Positions 7,466 to 15,997 of a DNA stretch of 25,388 bases are shown here, one piece after another. Positions within the stretch are counted from its first letter, which is position 1; each line of letters opens with the position of its first letter. The DNA is from Bacillota bacterium. Its GTDB lineage: Bacteria; Bacillota; UBA994. The DNA is taken from positions 1 through 25,388 of the forward strand of contig QLUS01000007.1 of NCBI GenBank assembly GCA_018725535.1, written 5' to 3'. The notes below the pieces were generated by a model. The model was not told where the DNA came from. It ran no database searches and saw only the letters and a program-made list of their open reading frames with translations. The translations under genes were made by a program, and so were the position numbers.

Positions 7466-8768
7466 TTTTGACTTCAGCCGAGCACAGTCTCGCCTCGAAA
7501 ATCCGTGGCCTTGGAGCACATTTGGGCAGGTGACCGAGGTAATCGGGCTCACGGTAGAAGCAGTCGGATGTCGCGCCTCAATTGGCGAGTTGTGTCATAT
7601 CGGGAACGGCGGCAACGCTGTGCTATCCGAAGTCGTAGGCTTTAGCCGTGACAAGCTGTACCTGTTCCCTTTTCAGCCTTTGCATGGTGTGTCCCCCGGT
7701 TGTAATGTAAAGCCACTCAGACGGCGACTGACCGTGAACACGGGCACGTTCTTGCTCGGGTCAGTGCTCGATGGGCTGGGACGTCCGTTAACAGGCGAGC
7801 TGCAGAGAGGCGAATGCAGGGCTTACCCACTTGACCAGGCACCGCCAAATCCGCTGCACAGGACACGCATCGATGCGGTTTTAGAGACAGGCATTCGGGC
7901 TTTAGACCTTTTCTTAACGCTTGGCTGTGGGCAGCGCCTAGGCATTTTTTCCGGCAGTGGCGTTGGCAAGAGCACTTTGCTTGGAATGATGGCTAGGGGC
8001 AGTACGGCTGACTGCAATGTCATTGCGCTGGTGGGGGAACGCGGGCGTGAAGTGCGCGATTTTCTGGAGCGTGACCTCGGTCCTCTGGGGCTTGCCCGCT
8101 CGGTGGTGGTCGTAGCTACGTCCGACCAACCTGCGCTGCTCCGCATCAAGGCCGCGCTTACGGCAACAGCCATAGCGGAAAGTTTCCGCGACCAAGGACT
8201 GCAGGTGATGCTGATGATGGACTCGGTGACGCGTTTTGCCATGGCTCAGCGCGAGTTAGGACTGGCTATAGGGGAACCCCCGACAACGCGCGGTTATCCG
8301 CCCTCGGTTTTCGCTGTGTTGCCAAAACTCTTGGAGCGAGCAGGTACTTCCTCGCGCGGGAGTATTACAGGCTTGTACACTGTCTTGGTCGAAGGAGATG
8401 ACTTAAACGAGCCGATTGCCGACTCGGTGCGAGGGATTCTAGATGGCCATGTAGTGTTAACGCGGCGGCTAGCGGAACGAAACCACTACCCTTCCATTGA
8501 CGTCTTGCAGAGCGTGAGCCGTCTCGCTAGTGAGTTAAGCCAGCCGGAGCACCTATCGCTAGTGGCCAAAGCCCGTAACCTGCTCGCGGTTTACCGCCAT
8601 AACGAGGACCTAATCAATATCGGGGCTTATGTTAAGGGGACGAGCCGTTCTATTGACGAAGCCATTGACACCGTACCGCTGATCATGCAGCTCCTAGCGC
8701 AGGGAATAGAAGAACGCTCCTCTCTAGATGAAGCGTTACGTGCCCTAGCTCAGGTTGTAAAGGAGTGA
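7452..8768 (+). CDS. fliI: FliI, flagellum-specific export ATPase
   Basis: FliI is the F1-beta-like ATPase that helps unfold and deliver export substrates. The 438-residue product has an N-terminal beta-barrel domain, Walker A GSGVGKST at 168-175, GERGREVRDFLE after it, Walker B VMLMMD near 252-257 with DSVTRFAMAQRELGLAIGEP, and the PPSVFAVLPKLLERAG motif that marks the type III secretion ATPases. ATG 7452 lies inside fliH. The stop TGA overlaps the fliJ GTG. No substitution of a catalytic residue was noticed. Confidence 0.97.
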   Translation: MRHYSFDFSRAQSRLENPWPWSTFGQVTEVIGLTVEAVGCRASIGELCHIGNGGNAVLSEVVGFSRDKLYLFPFQPLHGVSPGCNVKPLRRRLTVNTGTFLLGSVLDGLGRPLTGELQRGECRAYPLDQAPPNPLHRTRIDAVLETGIRALDLFLTLGCGQRLGIFSGSGVGKSTLLGMMARGSTADCNVIALVGERGREVRDFLERDLGPLGLARSVVVVATSDQPALLRIKAALTATAIAESFRDQGLQVMLMMDSVTRFAMAQRELGLAIGEPPTTRGYPPSVFAVLPKLLERAGTSSRGSITGLYTVLVEGDDLNEPIADSVRGILDGHVVLTRRLAERNHYPSIDVLQSVSRLASELSQPEHLSLVAKARNLLAVYRHNEDLINIGAYVKGTSRSIDEAIDTVPLIMQLLAQGIEERSSLDEALRALAQVVKE

Positions 8769-9211
8769 TTCCTCTGTCTAGATATCCCTTAGAACGACTG
8801 CTGGACTTGCAGCAGCAGAAGGAGCAAATCCGCCAGTTAGAGCTAGCGCTTGCGGAGCGCGAACGACAGAGACGGGAGAGCTCTCTCGCCGCTATGGAGA
8901 TGAAGCTCATCGAAGAACTAGCTGCACCTGTACATCCCGAGCTTTTAGAGCACCGCGCGCGCTTCACTGTAGCTCTCCATCGGGAGATCTGCAGCAAGCG
9001 CGAACACCTGCAGTCCCAGGCGGAGGCCTGCCATCAAGCCCGGGACTTGCTCCTTAATGCTGGGATGGAGAAGAAGAAGTATGAGGTACATAAGGAGTCG
9101 CATCAGGCCGAAGTGAGATTACGAGAGCAGCGCGTCACGCAGGCTTCTCAAGACGAAGCGGCTAGCCAGCAGTTTTTACGGCAGCAGGAGGTGTACGTTG
9201 ATGAAGATTGA
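8765..9211 (+). CDS. fliJ: FliJ, export chaperone-escort / ATPase stalk
   Basis: FliJ is a coiled-coil protein that fits into the FliI ring like the F1 gamma subunit and recycles chaperones. The 148-residue product is almost entirely charged helix, starting RYPLERLLDLQQQKEQIRQL, the usual FliJ opening. The GTG at 8765 overlaps the fliI stop (GTGA), but the Shine-Dalgarno AAAGGAG (8759-8765) overlaps that GTG, so initiation there is spatially unlikely; CTG 8774, in frame and 8 bases behind it, is a possible true start. The 3' end overlaps fliK by 11 bases. Confidence 0.88.
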   Translation: MIPLSRYPLERLLDLQQQKEQIRQLELALAERERQRRESSLAAMEMKLIEELAAPVHPELLEHRARFTVALHREICSKREHLQSQAEACHQARDLLLNAGMEKKKYEVHKESHQAEVRLREQRVTQASQDEAASQQFLRQQEVYVDED

Positions 9212-10313
9212 GTCCTCAAAGCCCATCTTGCCAGTGGAAACTAAGCAGGTGACCTCTCCTAAACATGGCGCCGTTGCCAGCTTCTATGACTTGGTGCGCG
9301 CGCTGCTTGCCTCTTCCCAGAAGAGCGAGGGGCTTAGCGAGGTTTTACCGCCGCAGGGCAAGGGTTCCGCAAGCCTGCAATTGCCGAGAGAGACAGAGAG
9401 CAGCTTGCTTGGCTTAAATAAGCCCGCTGTTGAGGAAGAACCATCTTTTACGCAGTTACATTCTGGGGAAAGCACAGCTTACAGCGCTCCTTTGGTGTCT
9501 CCCCCCTTGAATTTTGGCCCGTACATAGTGTCAGTGTTGGCCCATACCGTCCCATCCCAACTCGCTGCTAGCGACGCAGCGTCTCCTGAGCTCAGCGCAA
9601 CAGCCCCCGCGCCAAACCCAACCCCAGCGACCATCCCCGTGAACTTAACGGCGCAGCTAGCGGATGTGACCCGACCTAAAACGACCCACCCCTTGCTGCC
9701 AGCGAGCGCGCAGGATCCGAGCATTGCAGCGGTCACAACGCCGCTAGATAGTGGCATTCCGGCAGCGCATAGCGCATGCGTCGCGGGAGTTCTTTTAGGA
9801 GCGGAGAGTGTCAATGGAAGAAGTGCTCAGCGCATGGTACAATTGCACGGCGGCCACTCCGCGCGGGTCCTGAGCGCAGAGCCTGCAGCGGAAACCAACC
9901 TCCAGCGGGGAGATGTTGCTTGGGCACCGCTTGGAACAAACATCAGTCCTCGTATTCCAGTTTCAGGGACTTCCTTGGAGGCCCTGCGCATGGAAATAAT
10001 CGCGTTTGTACAAAACCCTAGCCGCCCCCAAGTGGTGCTCGAAATTCACCCGCACGAGTACGGTCGCGTATTGGTGAGTGGGGAATTTGGGCCAGAGGGA
10101 GCAGTCACCGTTCGCCTAGTGGTCGAAACTACTGCGGTTAAGGAACAAGTGCTGCTACATCTACAGCGATTCCCAGTACCGGCCGAAGTAGAGGTAATGA
10201 CTTTTGAAGAGTACCGCGAGATGGGTGAACAGAGCGGTCAACGGGGACGCGAGAAATCGCGACGTCAGACGCCTGCGCGCCGGGACAAGCCTACCGCTGA
10301 ATTTACCGTTTAG
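9201..10313 (+). CDS. fliK: FliK, hook-length control protein
   Basis: FliK is exported during hook growth, measures hook length and makes FlhB switch to filament-type substrates. The 370-residue product has the expected build: a long low-complexity centre rich in Ala, Pro, Ser and Thr (about 60-240) and a C-terminal Flg_hook domain with VVLEIHPHEYGRVLVSGEF and EGAVTVRLVVETTAVKEQVL, near 276-317. The last 50 residues are basic and polar. ATG 9201 is preferred over TTG 9198 because AGGAGGTG (9187-9194) sits 6 bases upstream. Similarity is convincing only in the C-terminal domain, as usual for this family. Confidence 0.9.
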   Translation: MKIESSKPILPVETKQVTSPKHGAVASFYDLVRALLASSQKSEGLSEVLPPQGKGSASLQLPRETESSLLGLNKPAVEEEPSFTQLHSGESTAYSAPLVSPPLNFGPYIVSVLAHTVPSQLAASDAASPELSATAPAPNPTPATIPVNLTAQLADVTRPKTTHPLLPASAQDPSIAAVTTPLDSGIPAAHSACVAGVLLGAESVNGRSAQRMVQLHGGHSARVLSAEPAAETNLQRGDVAWAPLGTNISPRIPVSGTSLEALRMEIIAFVQNPSRPQVVLEIHPHEYGRVLVSGEFGPEGAVTVRLVVETTAVKEQVLLHLQRFPVPAEVEVMTFEEYREMGEQSGQRGREKSRRQTPARRDKPTAEFTV

Positions 10314-10324
10314 GAGGTAAGGGA

Positions 10325-10747
10325 GTGAAAGTTCAAGCCACGCAACAAACAGCACACCCCCGGCCGATGACGCAAACCGCTCCGCCCGGCGGGGAGTTAG
10401 GGAAAGAAGCCTTCCTAAAAATCTTGTTAGCGCAAATGCGCAATCAGGACCCGCTCAACCCGGCTGATAGCACAGCCATGATCGCCCAACTCGCGCAATT
10501 CAGCAGTCTTGAACAAATGCAGAATCTCAACAACAAGATTGACCAACTGCTCGAAGTGCAGCTGCTTGGGGAACTAAGCGGGCTGGTGGGGAGAAATGTG
10601 ACCTTTAGCGGGGAAAACGACGAAGTGTTACAGGGCACTGTACAATCGCTGATTTGGAATGGGAACAGGAGCCAGCTGCGCATTGACGACATGTTAATAC
10701 CACTGGGCCGCGTTCTGGAAGTAAAGGAGGGACAAAGAGGTGCTTAG
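10325..10747 (+). CDS. flgD: FlgD, hook cap / hook assembly protein
   Basis: FlgD forms the temporary cap that lets hook subunits polymerise. The 140-residue product has the conserved N-terminal core with LGKEAFLKILLAQMRNQDPL and AMIAQLAQFSSLEQMQNLN (about 25-68), then a small beta segment. It is short, as in many Bacillota, which lack the extra Tudor/FnIII part of enteric FlgD. GTG 10325 follows TAGGAGGTAA. The ribosome binding site of flgE (AAAGGAGGG, 10723-10731) lies inside its 3' end and the genes overlap by 8 bases. Confidence 0.95.
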   Translation: MKVQATQQTAHPRPMTQTAPPGGELGKEAFLKILLAQMRNQDPLNPADSTAMIAQLAQFSSLEQMQNLNNKIDQLLEVQLLGELSGLVGRNVTFSGENDEVLQGTVQSLIWNGNRSQLRIDDMLIPLGRVLEVKEGQRGA

Positions 10748-11975
10748 GTCTTTATTCTCGGCGATCTCGGGTATGCGTAGCAAACAGACAAAACTCGATG
10801 TTATCGCCAATAACATCTCAAACGTAAATACCACAGGTTTCAAAGGGAGCCGCGTTAGGTTCCACGATATGTTAAGTCAGACCATTAGAAGTGCGAGCGC
10901 CCCTGTCGGCGGGCGGGCGGGTACGAATCCCGCGCAAGTTGGGCTAGGAGTTGCTGTAGGCGGGATTGACACCAGCCATATACAAGGGGCCCTCCAGGCT
11001 ACCGGCCGCATTTCTGACCTTGCTATTCAGGGCAGTGGTTTTTTTGTGATGGCAGACGGTCGCCGCACCATCTTTACCCGCGACGGAGCGTTCTCGCTCT
11101 CGCTCGCGCGTGAGCTTGTCAACTCCGCCACGGGCTTTAGGGTACAGGGGTGGATGGCCGATGCTGTCGGTAACATATCGACCGCCGCACCGCCAACTGC
11201 AATGCAGATTCCCCTAGGAGAGTCGGTAATCACACAACCCACTACGCGCGTCGAGTTTTCAGGCAACCTCACAAACAGCGTTCCGCCGGTACCACCTCAC
11301 GTTAGTACGGTCACCGTTTTTGACTCGAAAGGGGAAGCGCATCAGCTTAACGTCACGTTTACGCGCTCAGCCATGAATACATGGTCGTATGCGGTTACTT
11401 CCACTGCGACCCCTCCCTTGTCGGTTACGCCTCCCGCCGCAACGACACTAAGCTTTGACACTAGTGGTGCAGTTACACCCGCAACGGCGACAAGCGGCAC
11501 GTTCACCGTTGTCGTTCCCGGCGCGGCTAACATTGCCTTCAGGCTTCATTTTGGCTCGATGACTCAGGTAGCGGGCGCAAGTAGCGCGGTGATGCGCTTT
11601 CAGGATGGCTACGCTCCGGGCGAACTTCTCTCCTTTATTATTGGACGGGGAGGGGTTATTACGGGGACGTATTCCAATGGCTTGGTGCGTGACATAGGCC
11701 AAGTTGCGCTAGCATATTTTGGAAATCCTGAGGCACTGCTTAAAGAGGGGGGAAACTTCTATTCTGTTTCGCCCAATTCCGGCGAGCCTCTAGTCGGCGT
11801 TGCAGGCGCGGGAGGCCGCGGTTCGATTGAAGTTGGCATGCTGGAGATGTCAAACGTGGATTTGGCAACGGAGTTTACGGAGATGATTTCTACCAACCGC
11901 GCTTTCCAGGCAAACGCGCGCACAGTGAGTACGTCTGACGAAATGCTGCAGGAGCTCATTCAGCTTAAGCGATAG
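10740..11975 (+). CDS. flgE: FlgE, flagellar hook protein
   Basis: FlgE polymerises into the hook, the universal joint between rod and filament. The 411-residue product has the rod/hook N-terminal signature ANNISNVNTTGFK at 23-35, the SDLAIQGSGFFVM segment near 92-104, a variable Thr/Ala-rich surface domain (about 190-300) and the C-terminal core helix with SNVDLATEFTEMI and TNRAFQANARTV. GTG 10740 is 8 bases after AAAGGAGGG. The small gene flbD/swrD that often follows flgE in Bacillota is absent; motA begins 11 bases later. Confidence 0.96.
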   Translation: MLRSLFSAISGMRSKQTKLDVIANNISNVNTTGFKGSRVRFHDMLSQTIRSASAPVGGRAGTNPAQVGLGVAVGGIDTSHIQGALQATGRISDLAIQGSGFFVMADGRRTIFTRDGAFSLSLARELVNSATGFRVQGWMADAVGNISTAAPPTAMQIPLGESVITQPTTRVEFSGNLTNSVPPVPPHVSTVTVFDSKGEAHQLNVTFTRSAMNTWSYAVTSTATPPLSVTPPAATTLSFDTSGAVTPATATSGTFTVVVPGAANIAFRLHFGSMTQVAGASSAVMRFQDGYAPGELLSFIIGRGGVITGTYSNGLVRDIGQVALAYFGNPEALLKEGGNFYSVSPNSGEPLVGVAGAGGRGSIEVGMLEMSNVDLATEFTEMISTNRAFQANARTVSTSDEMLQELIQLKR

Positions 11976-11986
11976 GGGGGACTCTA

Positions 11987-12778
11987 ATGCGTAAACCTGG
12001 GCCCATCACACCCGTCATCATTTTTGGTGGGCTGGCGGCTATTGTCTGGGCGATGCTGTCCGGCGGTGGCGCGGGCGTATTTATCGACTTCCCTTCTTTT
12101 CTTATCACCTGTGTCGGTTCTTTTGCCGCTTTGATGGTTAACTACTCTTGGGAGGACGCGCGCGAGTCATATCACGACGTTCGACGCTTGTTTAAGCAGA
12201 TTCCGCCGGACCCTATGGAGACGATCAAGAAGTTTGGCGAGCTTTCGACGCGCGCGCGGCGCGAAGGCCTGCTGGTGCTTGAAGACGAAGTACCGCAGAT
12301 GGAACCCTTTTTAGGTAAAGGTATGCAGATGGTAATTGATGGCATGGACCCTGCGGTCGTGACGAGGGTGCTCGAAACAGAGCTGGTACAGGAAGAAGGT
12401 CGCCACCAAGTGGCGGCAAATATGCTGGCCACGTGGGGTAACTTGGCACCTGGGTTTGGGATGATTGGCACGCTGATTGGGCTTGTGCTGATGCTCAACG
12501 CCCTAGATGACCCGGCGGCGATTGGGCCCGCCATGGCTGTTGCTTTAGTCACCACGTTTTACGGGGCGATGATGGCGAATTTCCTCCTGACGCCGCTTGC
12601 GGGCAAGGTGATGCTCAAGAGCCGCCAAGTGCTCTTGTACCGCGAGATGGTAATCGAGGGGCTTACGGCGCTACAGGCGGGCGTCAATCCGCGCGTTATC
12701 GAACAAAGGCTTAGGGCTTTCGTCTTGCCTGCAAGGGTAAGCGCAAAGCCTGACAAGGCGGAGGCCGCCGATGACTAG
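11987..12778 (+). CDS. motA: MotA, flagellar stator subunit
   Basis: MotA pairs with MotB in a membrane ion channel that drives the rotor. The 263-residue product has four membrane segments (near residues 6-26, 33-53, 148-168 and 180-200), a cytoplasmic loop with the charged STRARREGLLVLEDE stretch that contacts FliG, and the conserved NLAPGFGMIGTLIGLV and ALVTTFYGAMMANFL segments. ATG 11987 follows GGGGGGAC. The pair sits within the fla operon between flgE and fliL, unlike Bacillus, where motAB is a separate operon. Proton or sodium use cannot be decided from this. Confidence 0.96.
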   Translation: MRKPGPITPVIIFGGLAAIVWAMLSGGGAGVFIDFPSFLITCVGSFAALMVNYSWEDARESYHDVRRLFKQIPPDPMETIKKFGELSTRARREGLLVLEDEVPQMEPFLGKGMQMVIDGMDPAVVTRVLETELVQEEGRHQVAANMLATWGNLAPGFGMIGTLIGLVLMLNALDDPAAIGPAMAVALVTTFYGAMMANFLLTPLAGKVMLKSRQVLLYREMVIEGLTALQAGVNPRVIEQRLRAFVLPARVSAKPDKAEAADD

Positions 12779-13478
12779 GCGCAGATCCTCCGGTGGAGTC
12801 GCTGCCGCGAGCTGGCTTACCACCTACTCCGACTTAGTGACCCTCCTGTTGTGTTTTTTTGTTTTGCTCTATTCTTTTTCGGCCATTGATGTGGTGAAAT
12901 TTCGGCGGTTTATTGCTTCTTTTCAGGGCGCGGGCGTACTTGACGGGGGGACGACGCCGGACACAGCCATCGTTATGCCGGAAGAGAATCCAAACGAGGT
13001 CGCCACGGAGCAACTTGGGCCCTTTTGGGCGGATGCTGGCCAGATGCTAACCCACGTCGAGGCGTATCTTGAGTCGCAAGGCATTGAAGCTGAAGTGCGG
13101 GCATTTCGCGAGGAGACAGGGGTTCTGCTTGAATTGCAGGATAGGGTACTGTTTGATTCCGGGCAGGCTGCTTTGCGTCAAGACGGACTTGCGCTCCTTA
13201 GCAAACTAGTGACTTTGTTTTCCCAGATGCCCAATGAAATCGCGGTTGAGGGACATACCGACAATGTACCTATCACTACGCCGGAATACCCCTCTAATTG
13301 GGAACTTTCCGCCGCACGTTCAGCGCGAGTAGTGAGGTACTTTGTAGAAATCCACGGGCTCACGCCGGAGCGGTTTTCGGCCGTTGGCTATGGTGAGTTT
13401 AGGCCCGTAGACAGCAACGTTACGGCCGAAGGTCGCAGCAGAAATCGACGGGTTGTATTTGTGATTCGGGGGATATAG
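12771..13478 (+). CDS. motB: MotB, peptidoglycan-anchored stator subunit
   Basis: MotB contributes the ion-binding aspartate and fixes the stator to peptidoglycan. The 235-residue product has the single membrane helix with WLTTYSDLVTLLLCFFVLLY, the essential Asp at position 21, a linker, and an OmpA-like domain (about 118-233) with VEGHTDNVPI, NWELSAARSARVVRYF and SRNRRVVFVI, which bind peptidoglycan. ATG 12771 overlaps motA by 8 bases. Length and key residues are normal. Confidence 0.96.
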   Translation: MTRRRSSGGVAAASWLTTYSDLVTLLLCFFVLLYSFSAIDVVKFRRFIASFQGAGVLDGGTTPDTAIVMPEENPNEVATEQLGPFWADAGQMLTHVEAYLESQGIEAEVRAFREETGVLLELQDRVLFDSGQAALRQDGLALLSKLVTLFSQMPNEIAVEGHTDNVPITTPEYPSNWELSAARSARVVRYFVEIHGLTPERFSAVGYGEFRPVDSNVTAEGRSRNRRVVFVIRGI

Positions 13479-13482
13479 CGTT

Positions 13483-13899
13483 ATGTTAAAAAAGATTCTC
13501 TTGGCGGTGCTGGTTATAGCGGTCATTGTGCTGGGAGTGGTCTTCCGCGCACCCCTAGTAGCGATGGTGCGAGGACTTGTTGCTCCTACCCCAGAACTCG
13601 TTCTCTCTCCCGGTGGCGACTTTACTGTTAACTTGCTTGACCCCGGCATGCGGCGCTATCTTCGGGTGAAGATATCGCTGCAGCATTTGTCTTCACGGGC
13701 ACTGACCGAGGAACTCACGTCCCGCGAGCCGGAAGTTCGGCATGCGGTGATCAAGGTGCTACGCGCCAAGGCCGTTGATGACCTGACTACGACAGAAAAA
13801 ATAGAGAGTCTGCGTCAAGAGCTAGTCGCCGCGCTCAATGGGGTGCTCGAGCGAGGAGACATTACCAACCTCTTTTTTGTGGACTTTGTGATCCAATAG
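13483..13899 (+). CDS. fliL: FliL, stator-associated membrane protein
   Basis: FliL forms a ring around the stator and supports torque under load. The 138-residue product has an N-terminal membrane helix (residues 3-22, KKILLAVLVIAVIVLGVVF) and an extracytoplasmic domain with GGDFTVNLLDPGMRRYLRV, the typical entry strand of FliL, ending NLFFVDFVIQ. ATG 13483 is 4 bases after motB. In related clusters fliM and fliN/fliY come next; here only a 30-base gap leads to fliO. Confidence 0.93.
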   Translation: MLKKILLAVLVIAVIVLGVVFRAPLVAMVRGLVAPTPELVLSPGGDFTVNLLDPGMRRYLRVKISLQHLSSRALTEELTSREPEVRHAVIKVLRAKAVDDLTTTEKIESLRQELVAALNGVLERGDITNLFFVDFVIQ

Positions 13900-13929
13900 T
13901 GAATCTCAGATTTATAAGGAGCGGACAGG

Positions 13930-14277
13930 GTGGATTTTTTTACGTCTTTGATGCGCCTACTTATCGCTTTGGCTGTTGTATTTGGATTGCTGTTTGGCCT
14001 GCGCTGGTACTTATTGCGTCGCACAGCTTCCCTCATTGCTGCTCCTGCCTGCCTGCTGCGCGTGCGCGAGCGCGTATGGCTATCCGGCCGGACGCAAGCA
14101 GTAGTGCTCGAAGTAGGGGAGGAGTCTTTTCTCGTATGCACTACCGATCACGCCGTGCAGGTTGCACCTCTGTCTAAGCTCCCGCCACAACTACCTGCTG
14201 AATCTCCCAACCCCCCAAACTTTGCCGCCCATCTAGAGCATCTCGTGACTTTCTTACGACAGGGAGGCAAGAAGTGA
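13930..14277 (+). CDS. fliO: FliO/FliZ-type export gate assembly factor
   Basis: FliO is a small membrane protein that helps assemble FliP into the export gate. The 115-residue product has one membrane helix (about residues 8-28), then RVRERVWLSGRTQAVVLEVG and EESFLVCTTDHAVQVAPLS, the small beta domain of the FliO/FliZ family, and a polar tail. GTG 13930 is 8 bases after AAGGAG (13916-13921 region). It directly precedes fliP, sharing a TGATG junction. A longer frame in another phase (13899-14177) is a shadow. Confidence 0.88.
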   Translation: MDFFTSLMRLLIALAVVFGLLFGLRWYLLRRTASLIAAPACLLRVRERVWLSGRTQAVVLEVGEESFLVCTTDHAVQVAPLSKLPPQLPAESPNPPNFAAHLEHLVTFLRQGGKK

Positions 14278-14954
14278 TGTTCCCCATACCAGAGATTGGC
14301 CTACAAATCGGAGCTGCCACTTCTCCCAGTGAAGTAGTGGGGAGCGTCAGGCTCCTCATCTTGCTTACGGTACTTAGTCTGGTCCCCGCGATTTTGATGA
14401 TGGTCACTTCCTTTACTCGCATAGTAATTGTCTTGTCGTTCGTGCGAACAGCGGTCGCCGCTCAGAACGTTCCCCCGAACCAGGTGCTGATTGGACTTGC
14501 GCTTTTCCTTACACTCTTTACTATGACCCCGACATTGACTCGCCTGCAGACTGAGGCGGTCGCGCCCTATCTGGCCGGGGAATTGTCGCAGGAGGCAGCC
14601 TTTGAGCAAGCGTCGGTACCTCTGCGGGAGTTTATGCTCAAGTATACGCGCGAGGTGGATATTGCCTTGTTCTTAACTGCGACCGAAACAGCCGCCCCAG
14701 GAACACCTGAGGACTTGTCCCTGACCATACTCGTTCCGGCGTTTATGCTCAGTGAGTTGCGAACTGCGTTTGCCATGGGTGTAACGCTGTTTATTCCCTT
14801 TATGGTCATTGATATGGTAGTGGCAAGTACGCTTCTCTCGATGGGCATGTTTATGCTTCCACCGGTGACTATTTCACTGCCCTTTAAGCTGCTGCTTTTT
14901 GTTCTGGCCGATGGCTGGCACTTGGTCGCCAAGTCAATTCTTGAAAGTTTTTAG
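14277..14954 (+). CDS. fliP: FliP, export gate core protein
   Basis: FliP makes five of the subunits of the FliPQR export channel. The 225-residue product has the family signature MMVTSFTRIVIVLSFVR followed by QNVPPNQVLIGLALFLTLF, four membrane helices, and a C-terminal VTISLPFKLLLFVLADGW segment. The start is ATG 14277 or GTG 14274; AGGGAGG (14261-14267) serves both. A classic cleavable signal peptide is not obvious, since the first hydrophobic segment begins only near residue 26. Confidence 0.96.
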   Translation: MFPIPEIGLQIGAATSPSEVVGSVRLLILLTVLSLVPAILMMVTSFTRIVIVLSFVRTAVAAQNVPPNQVLIGLALFLTLFTMTPTLTRLQTEAVAPYLAGELSQEAAFEQASVPLREFMLKYTREVDIALFLTATETAAPGTPEDLSLTILVPAFMLSELRTAFAMGVTLFIPFMVIDMVVASTLLSMGMFMLPPVTISLPFKLLLFVLADGWHLVAKSILESF

Positions 14955-14963
14955 GAGGGCGAC

Positions 14964-15233
14964 ATGACTGAAGGAATGGCTCTCCACCTCGCCCGCGAGG
15001 CGATTGCCCTGACTCTCATGCTTTCCGGGCCACTGCTGATTGCTAGTCTGGTTGTGGGACTCTTGGTAAGCATTTTTCAGGCCGCGACACAAGTACAGGA
15101 GCAAACACTTGCTTTTGTCCCAAAACTTGTTGCTGTCCTCTTGACCATGCTATTTTTGGGCGGTTGGATGATGAACACCATGGTAGCGTACACGACAGAC
15201 CTGTTTACAAATCTCGGCAGGATACTGCGATGA
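14964..15233 (+). CDS. fliQ: FliQ, export gate protein
   Basis: FliQ wraps around FliP/FliR in the export gate. The 89-residue product has two membrane helices (about 15-38 and 50-73) joined by the conserved SIFQAATQVQEQTLAFVPK loop, diagnostic for FliQ. ATG 14964 follows TAGGAGGGCGAC. The stop overlaps the fliR start (ATGA), so the two are translationally coupled. Confidence 0.97.
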   Translation: MTEGMALHLAREAIALTLMLSGPLLIASLVVGLLVSIFQAATQVQEQTLAFVPKLVAVLLTMLFLGGWMMNTMVAYTTDLFTNLGRILR

Positions 15234-15997
15234 TTGCCCTCGGTCTCGCGCCTTGGCTGCAACTGCTATTAGTCCTGGCCCGAGTGCTCTCCTTTCTCAC
15301 TAGCGCACCGTTGTTTAACAGGCGACAAATTCCTGCCCTAAGCAAAATAGGCTTGGGCGTAATGTTAAGCCTTATAGTTGTCGTAGGTGGCGGCGTGCCT
15401 GTGGAACGGGACTTCGGGGTATTTGTCAGCGCCATAGTGCTCGAAGTAGCTACCGGTTTGGCGGCGGGCCTAGTCGCAAATTGGCTCTTTGCGAGTTTTC
15501 AAATGGGGGGTGCGCTAATGGACCAGCAAGCGGGCTTTGGGATGGCCGCTATCTTTGACCCCACTACGTTTGGGCAGGTGTCGCTTCTTTCGAACCTCTT
15601 TCTCTCGCTCAGTCTGCTGTTGTTCCTAGAGCTTAACGGGCACCACTTGGCGTTGCTGGCGCTTCTGCGCAGTTTTGCGGTTGTGCCGGCGGGGTCGGCA
15701 GTGCTTGGCGCCAACTGGGCTCAGGTAGTTTTAGCGGTGCTTGCGGGAGCCATGAGTCTAACTCTCAGGTTGGCGGCACCCGTGCTGGCGGTGCTAGCCA
15801 TCACCGACATCACCCTAGGCATGCTGGGGCGAGCCGTACCGCAGCTTAACGTCTTGATGTTAGCTCTGCCAGTTAAGGCAGGCGTGGCGCTGTTAGTTCT
15901 GGCAGCTGTTTCTCCCTTGATCCTCGGGGTGGGGGATGCTTTTATAACGCGACTTGAGGCCTTGCTGGCGTATTCTCTGGGAGCGATGTCCCCGTGA
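15230..15997 (+). CDS. fliR: FliR, export gate protein
   Basis: FliR is the single-copy subunit completing the FliPQR channel. ATG 15230 (overlapping the fliQ stop) gives 255 residues with six to eight hydrophobic segments, the PLFNRRQIPALSKIGLG motif near 28-44, and the DQQAGFGMAAIFDP segment near 99-112 that lines the channel. An open frame reaches back to 15164 but lies within fliQ. It overlaps flhB by four bases (GTGA). Confidence 0.96.
   Translation: MIALGLAPWLQLLLVLARVLSFLTSAPLFNRRQIPALSKIGLGVMLSLIVVVGGGVPVERDFGVFVSAIVLEVATGLAAGLVANWLFASFQMGGALMDQQAGFGMAAIFDPTTFGQVSLLSNLFLSLSLLLFLELNGHHLALLALLRSFAVVPAGSAVLGANWAQVVLAVLAGAMSLTLRLAAPVLAVLAITDITLGMLGRAVPQLNVLMLALPVKAGVALLVLAAVSPLILGVGDAFITRLEALLAYSLGAMSP

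Noticed and set aside
9479..9814. Minus-strand frame opposite the middle of fliK
   Set aside because: It arises from the low-complexity Ala/Pro/Thr region of fliK and has no ribosome binding site or family features.
13899..14177. Plus-strand frame of 92 codons starting at the fliL stop
   Set aside because: It overlaps fliO in another frame, and fliO has the family sequence and the better ribosome binding site.
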